A DNA stretch of 64,000 bases from Flavobacterium suaedae (GTDB lineage Bacteria; Bacteroidota; Bacteroidia; Flavobacteriales; Flavobacteriaceae). The position numbers and the translations under genes are program-made. Below the pieces are notes generated by a model. That model saw nothing but the letters and a program-made list of their open reading frames with translations. It was not told where the DNA came from and searched no databases. Positions 59,529 through 64,000 of this stretch are shown here, in pieces. The DNA lies in NCBI RefSeq assembly GCF_014642915.1, contig NZ_BMJE01000002.1:62001-126000 (forward strand), written 5' to 3'. Numbering within the stretch: the stretch's first letter is position 1; every line of letters begins with the position of its first letter.

Positions 59529-62500
59529 TTATCGTTTAATTACTTTAATTGTTTTCTCCGTATTGTTTGAGGATACTTTAAGTAAATATATTCCTGAAGG
59601 AAGGTTTTCTAAACCAACCTGATAATTAGAAGTGTTAGGAGTATACTTATTTAAAGATTGCCCGTAAATACTGTAAATAGTTATTTCATCAATACTATTA
59701 GAGGCTTCAACTCTCACATAGTTGTCAGCAGGGTTAGGATATACATTAAAAGTAACATTTCTTTCAGGTGTAGTAACAGATAGTACTTCCAGACCTGTAA
59801 CAGCAATGTTATTAAAGTAAACTCTTTCGCCATTTTCAGCAAACATATCTGTGCCGTCAAAACGAATACGAACTTTAAAATCAGGATTGTTGTTCGCTAT
59901 AGTAATACCCGAAAAATCAAACTCTTTTACTTCGTAGCTATCCGCTAATGTAACTGATGCATTTTCAAGTTCATTGGTTGTCCACTCAGTACCGTTCCAG
60001 TAATCAACAAGCAATGTTTGCGCAGCACCATCTGAATATACAGCAAATGAAACTTTTACTTCTTCTAAATTAGTAGTTGGTACTTGTAACTCCATAGCGT
60101 TTTCTAAATCAGCAGCTCTGAAAGGTTGCCTTATTTGTATTCCTTTCATAATCCCGTCAGCATAAGGTATGTTATCGTTAGCTTCAGGGTAGTAGTTTAA
60201 TGGAGTAGGTTCATTTTTACGCTCCATAGAAGCCTTGCGCCAGTTTTCATGACTACTGGTAAACGGATACCCTTCTAAACAAGAACTGTAAACTATTTCA
60301 GCATTTAATTCATTTGCAGCGTATGTTGCCGCAAGATTTTCTAAAGGTGTGTCGTTTGGAATTTCAGAATCCATTAACCAAAAATAAACAACCTCTTCTC
60401 CTGCCGGTTCCGGTTCAAAATTAGCCTGTATTTGCATGTCAGCGGTTGGAGTAACTGTTATGGCAGGTTCTGTACTGCTTACGTCACCAGACCAGTGAGA
60501 GAATACATAACCCGGCATTGCTTCAGCTTCCAGCGTTACAGGAATTGCGTTAAAGTAAGTACCTGTCCATGGGTATGGTGTTTCAGGTACACCCGGAGTA
60601 GAAGCTTCTATAGCAATAGTGTTAATTGTAACAGTACCGGCTTCGGTGTCCGAAACATTAAGTGTTAAATCGTGTGTTTCTGTAATATCAAAGTAGGTTT
60701 TAATTTGGTCTCTTTGTATATCAGGTCTGTTTGTTCCCCAATCCAATAAGCTCTGTCTTTCAATTTCCTGATAAAAGCTTTCACGTGGGAAACGGTTTGT
60801 GTCTTCTGCTAAATAAGGAGCAACTTCATCAAAAGTATTGTTTACTACTGTATTGAAGTACTCAGGAGTATATACCGTATTTAAAATATCAGCAAAGCGA
60901 TTGATAAACTGTACTCTGAATTCATCATTATCTAACAGGTGTGCTAAAAACGATTCGTTAATCGATTCGCTCATATCGCCCCAGTGCTGTAACCAGTCTG
61001 TTTCACTTTTAAGTGATGCTTCAAAATCCTGAACGGTTAAACGCCATTTTCCGTCTCCAAAGCTATCATTTTCAACATCTCTTACTTTCCAGAAATTTCT
61101 TTCGTAGCTGTCATTGGCAGCGTAAATTTCCATAACCATATGATCAATAAACGATGCCATATCCAGCATATCGGCAGCCTGTGCATATAAGCCTGCATCA
61201 GCCATATCGTTTTGTACAATAAAATCGCGCATTTCAATAAAGGTCTGATAGTCGGTATCATCACCTTCATCTATTTCACAGTTAGCACCCTTACAGTCTA
61301 CCTGAACAATATTGTCTTTATCAAGGTCAAAGTTTATAGCGTAATGGTGGTTGTCAAACCTGTCTCTTAGTGCTGTTATACCCCAATACTCACCGTTAAT
61401 AAAGTGTATAGCTGGTTTTATACGGGTAACACCATTATAAACAGGTTGCATAACACGGTTAAAAACAACATCGTAAGATACAGGACCACCTGAACCGTCA
61501 CCTCTTAGCATTATACGCTTAAACTCATTATTATTAATTGAACCCGGAATTGATTGCTCAAATAGATCATGTTCAAAAACATCTGTTTCGTCATAATCAC
61601 TTCGGGCGTATAGCCTAAGGTTTTTTATAGCAAGAGCCCTTGAGTTGTTACCGTGTATTCTGAATCCTGCATTTACACTCATTACGGAGTTTAAACCTTC
61701 AGTTTCAAAAAACTCTACATTAATAGGGTACTCCCAGTCCGAACCACTTCTCCAGTAATTAGACCATTCCGGTCTGTACCATTGGTTGTTATCAGGGTTG
61801 TTTTCTCTCCATGTGTCAAAGTCCACCCCTGATGTGTAAACCCCATCGTTATAATCAAATAAATGGTTTTCCTGTATTTGTAATGAAATTACAGGTATTT
61901 GGTATGGATTACCTTCGCTCCAAACAAAAAATGTTTTAGCTATAGTTTCAGAACCTACTCCGTCAACAAAAACCTTTGCTTTTACAACGGTTGCCTTTCT
62001 TACCGGGTTTACAGGAGTGTGTAATGGATGCTGTCTTGTGTTTTTAACGGCTAACTCGTCTGCATCAGCAGAGCGGTCGTATATATTTACAGGTGCAGTA
62101 TACGTGTTGGAAGTGTAAGAATCACTTAGTAGAGGTCCCGGTGTATCGGTACTTTCCAGCTTATAACTGTTTTTATAATTAAATTCAGTACCTGTTGTAT
62201 TACCTAAATCGGGTTCAGAGCCATCTGTAGTATATATAATTACCGCATTAGGATTAGTGTGTGATAATGTAAGGTCAAAAGCTTCTGTGTACAGTCCTGA
62301 TTCGTGAGAGAATACAGGAGGTGTTAATAGTTCAGATAGTCCTGTACCTGTATTCGACTCTCCCGGTGTTGGAGTATAGAAAAATAACCAATCTCCTGTG
62401 CCATCAGGCTGTCTTCCTGTAGAAACATCTCCTTCAAGAGCTGTGGCGGGAGCTTGGTTAACAATGTTTTCGTCAGAACTGGTAAGTGTTATGACTTCTC

Positions 62501-62849
62501 CTCCCGAACTGATTTTAAAGTTGGTGTGTAGTGGTTCTCCTGCAATAGCACGATCCTTATCAGATGCCCATATCAGCATATATTCATTAGCTGCTATAGT
62601 AACATCAGGGAAAACCCACTTAAACGGAACAGTTTCATCATCTGAAATACCGAATCCCTGTAAGTTTACAGGGGTTGTTCCGTAGTTATAAATTTCAATC
62701 CAGTCTTCATTATCTCCATCTTCATCTTCAATAATAGAGTTGTTTGATGACATTACTTCGTTAATTGCAATTTCCTGAGTCCAGCCTATACTGTAACTCA
62801 TGAGTAGCAAAAATAAAGCACATAGCTTTTTAAGGGTAGTTTTACTCAT
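59529..62849 (-). CDS. T9SS-secreted CotH-kinase-family multidomain protein
   Basis: A 1106-residue secreted protein. Order: signal peptide (about residues 1-24), lamin-tail domain (IAINEVMSSNNSIIEDEDGDNEDWIEIYN, split; about 27-150), a chitobiase/FN3-like module (AVIIYTTDGSEPDLGNT; about 175-310), a CotH kinase-like domain (about 325-690; NVEFFE, FRIHGNNSR, LYARSDYDETD, INGEYWGITALRDRFD, LTVQDFEASL), an InlB/Flg_new-type repeat (GYVFSHWSGDVSS, about 770-830), a jelly-roll module (about 845-1020), and a T9SS type A sorting domain (FNVYPNPADNYVRVE to IKVIKR). CotH kinases phosphorylate spore-coat proteins in Bacillus; the extracellular substrate here is unknown. Confidence 0.9.
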   Translation of the reverse strand: MSKTTLKKLCALFLLLMSYSIGWTQEIAINEVMSSNNSIIEDEDGDNEDWIEIYNYGTTPVNLQGFGISDDETVPFKWVFPDVTIAANEYMLIWASDKDRAIAGEPLHTNFKISSGGEVITLTSSDENIVNQAPATALEGDVSTGRQPDGTGDWLFFYTPTPGESNTGTGLSELLTPPVFSHESGLYTEAFDLTLSHTNPNAVIIYTTDGSEPDLGNTTGTEFNYKNSYKLESTDTPGPLLSDSYTSNTYTAPVNIYDRSADADELAVKNTRQHPLHTPVNPVRKATVVKAKVFVDGVGSETIAKTFFVWSEGNPYQIPVISLQIQENHLFDYNDGVYTSGVDFDTWRENNPDNNQWYRPEWSNYWRSGSDWEYPINVEFFETEGLNSVMSVNAGFRIHGNNSRALAIKNLRLYARSDYDETDVFEHDLFEQSIPGSINNNEFKRIMLRGDGSGGPVSYDVVFNRVMQPVYNGVTRIKPAIHFINGEYWGITALRDRFDNHHYAINFDLDKDNIVQVDCKGANCEIDEGDDTDYQTFIEMRDFIVQNDMADAGLYAQAADMLDMASFIDHMVMEIYAANDSYERNFWKVRDVENDSFGDGKWRLTVQDFEASLKSETDWLQHWGDMSESINESFLAHLLDNDEFRVQFINRFADILNTVYTPEYFNTVVNNTFDEVAPYLAEDTNRFPRESFYQEIERQSLLDWGTNRPDIQRDQIKTYFDITETHDLTLNVSDTEAGTVTINTIAIEASTPGVPETPYPWTGTYFNAIPVTLEAEAMPGYVFSHWSGDVSSTEPAITVTPTADMQIQANFEPEPAGEEVVYFWLMDSEIPNDTPLENLAATYAANELNAEIVYSSCLEGYPFTSSHENWRKASMERKNEPTPLNYYPEANDNIPYADGIMKGIQIRQPFRAADLENAMELQVPTTNLEEVKVSFAVYSDGAAQTLLVDYWNGTEWTTNELENASVTLADSYEVKEFDFSGITIANNNPDFKVRIRFDGTDMFAENGERVYFNNIAVTGLEVLSVTTPERNVTFNVYPNPADNYVRVEASNSIDEITIYSIYGQSLNKYTPNTSNYQVGLENLPSGIYLLKVSSNNTEKTIKVIKR

Positions 62850-62914
62850 GTAATAACATTTAAGAGTTTAAAATAATTTTAAGTATTTATAAGGTATAGG
62901 GAATTAATGCTTTA

Positions 62915-62922
62915 CAAAAATA
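62915..62922 (-). promoter_or_regulatory. -7 element of the CotH-type gene
   Basis: TATTTTTG on the minus strand, 66 bases upstream of the ATG. Confidence 0.45.
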
Positions 62923-62976
62923 ATGTTTTATAAAAGTTATGGTACATTTATTTTTTAAATATGTTAATACTTAAAG

Positions 62977-63987
62977 CTATTTGTATAACGCTACAGCTTT
63001 TTCGTGTTTTTTCCTGATTTTTCTTCGTAAAAGTCGGGGTTTTATAACCTCTATACACTCACCAAAACCTAAAATAAGACGTTCCAGTTCAAAGTTTATA
63101 TGTACATCCAGTTTAACTATAATACTTTTGTCCTCCAATTCCTCTATAACCTCCTGAGTATGGTGTAAGGGTTTGGTAAGTACATAGGGAGCATTACTTC
63201 TATCTACTTTTAAATGAATTTCTTGTACATGCTCTTCTGCCAATACGGTAACGCCAACGGTGTTTTTATAATATTCTTCTCCGTTAAAGTTAATATCCAA
63301 ATAGGGAATGTTTAAATCATAATCTACTTTCTCAATCCTGTCCAATGCGAAAGTAGCTATTGGTTTTTTTGCTGAAGTTTTACCTACCAAAAACCATCTG
63401 TTATTAAACTCTTTTAAGATGAATGGGTGAAAAACAATCTCCGATGCCTCTCTGGCTTTAAATGATTTATAGGTAATTCGTAATACTATTTTTTTGAGTA
63501 TTGCCTGATATAGTGTGTCAAGATACTCCAATCCCTTTAGGTTCTCGTTTTTATCTAAATGGATAATAGCCGATTGTTTTGTTTTTTCAGTGTATACCTT
63601 GTCTTCCAATCGTTGAATGATACCGCCCAACTCCGAGAACAGCGAAAAATCTTTAAACTGTTTCAGCATTTCTACCGTTTCGGTAAGCACGCTCATATCA
63701 TTTTCATTAAGCGGGATATCAGTTATAGAATATTCAGGGTCTTCATACTGGTAAAACTTTTTGTCATAGACTACAATAGGGGCGTTGTACCCCAGTTTAT
63801 CACTTCGCATCATTTGTATATCAAGCTGAATTGTGCGCTTGCTCACGTTTACTTCTCTGCCTTCATATTCGTATAGTGCGTTGGAACAAGCTTCAATTAA
63901 GTCATCTAAAGTCCATTCCCTGTAATTGTTTTGCAGGCATTTATCAATGGTTTTATAGCGTATTAAAGCATTTTTATTAAGAGCCAT
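62977..63987 (-). CDS. WYL-domain transcriptional regulator
   Basis: A 336-residue regulator with an N-terminal helix-turn-helix region (IRYKTIDKCLQNNYREWTLDDLI, then VSKRTIQLDIQMMRSDKLGYNAPI; split) and a WYL domain (ITYKSFKAREASEIVFHPFILKEFNNRWFLVG, split; about residues 168-200). A C-terminal WCX extension follows. WYL domains bind nucleic acids or nucleotides and often control DNA-damage or defence genes. No defence genes are visible in the window. The start near 63987 fits; its upstream region is outside the window. Confidence 0.9.
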   Translation of the reverse strand: MALNKNALIRYKTIDKCLQNNYREWTLDDLIEACSNALYEYEGREVNVSKRTIQLDIQMMRSDKLGYNAPIVVYDKKFYQYEDPEYSITDIPLNENDMSVLTETVEMLKQFKDFSLFSELGGIIQRLEDKVYTEKTKQSAIIHLDKNENLKGLEYLDTLYQAILKKIVLRITYKSFKAREASEIVFHPFILKEFNNRWFLVGKTSAKKPIATFALDRIEKVDYDLNIPYLDINFNGEEYYKNTVGVTVLAEEHVQEIHLKVDRSNAPYVLTKPLHHTQEVIEELEDKSIIVKLDVHINFELERLILGFGECIEVIKPRLLRRKIRKKHEKAVALYK

Positions 63988-64000
63988 AACAGATTTTTTT

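Noticed and set aside
1..64000. CRISPR array, prophage, insertion sequence or defence island
   Set aside because: I saw no regularly spaced repeats, transposase, integrase, phage structural genes or cas/restriction genes. The WYL regulator alone is not enough to claim a defence locus.

Overview
The window is a chromosomal segment from a Bacteroidota bacterium, almost certainly a member of the Flavobacteriaceae (Flavobacterium-like). The evidence is low G+C coding, many secreted proteins ending in type IX secretion system (T9SS) type A sorting domains, a TonB-dependent receptor with an N-terminal carboxypeptidase-regulatory-like domain, lipoproteins with an acidic SDD-type sequence after the lipobox cysteine, lineage families (DUF4271, DUF4296, DUF6252, DUF4407), a DnaE with an N-terminal proofreading exonuclease, and the Bacteroidota promoter -7 element TAnnTTTG in front of many genes. 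I see no insertion sequence, prophage, CRISPR array, rRNA or replication origin. There are two tRNAs: Asp(GTC) and Leu(TAG).

Layout. 1-8.1 kb: the 3' end of leuS, an outer-membrane-like protein, a YugP-type zinc peptidase, a small cystatin/stefin-like protein, a saccharopine-dehydrogenase-like enzyme, a DUF423 protein, ATP-dependent PEP carboxykinase, and the DUF4271-hemD pair. 8.2-14.3 kb: an operon of a polyprenyl-phosphate mannosyltransferase-like enzyme, dihydroorotase and a DUF4296 lipoprotein, then an epimerase divergent from tyrS, and a LuxE-like acyl-protein synthetase. 14.3-22.8 kb: a surface and secretion locus with three T9SS-sorted proteins (one little more than a sorting domain), a beta-helix lipoprotein and a TonB receptor, divergent from an OmpR/PhoB-type response regulator and a sensor kinase. 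22.8-29.2 kb: a glycosyltransferase, trmB-lysE-ATL, an iron-sulfur module (mrp-nifU), and a ferredoxin reductase/ferredoxin pair behind a structured leader. 29.2-35.1 kb: two paralogous T9SS-secreted M43 metalloproteases, a DUF3050 protein and an acyl-CoA dehydrogenase. 35.3-46.5 kb: the rpsP-rimM-trmN6 operon, dnaE, trxA, an HxlR regulator divergent from an Old Yellow Enzyme, and a DUF58 protein. 46.5-53.8 kb: tRNA-Asp, a frame-split membrane glycosyltransferase-like gene, and a ruvC-hemW-cyclase-DUF4260-MmcQ operon. 53.9-64 kb: DUF4407 and PAP2 proteins, an ECF sigma factor overlapping a membrane protein that ends in a TonB domain, a WG-repeat protein, an M20 peptidase with a TonB-like partner, tRNA-Leu, a 1106-residue CotH-type T9SS protein and a WYL regulator.

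Most of the window is housekeeping. The accessory interest lies in the secretion and uptake locus at 14-22 kb, the ECF sigma/TonB-domain pair at 55-57 kb, the cystatin-like protein at 2.5 kb, the frame-split gene at 47-49 kb, and the leader in front of the ferredoxin reductase. Several apparent TTG starts lie inside TAnnTTTG promoter elements, so I moved those gene starts downstream.
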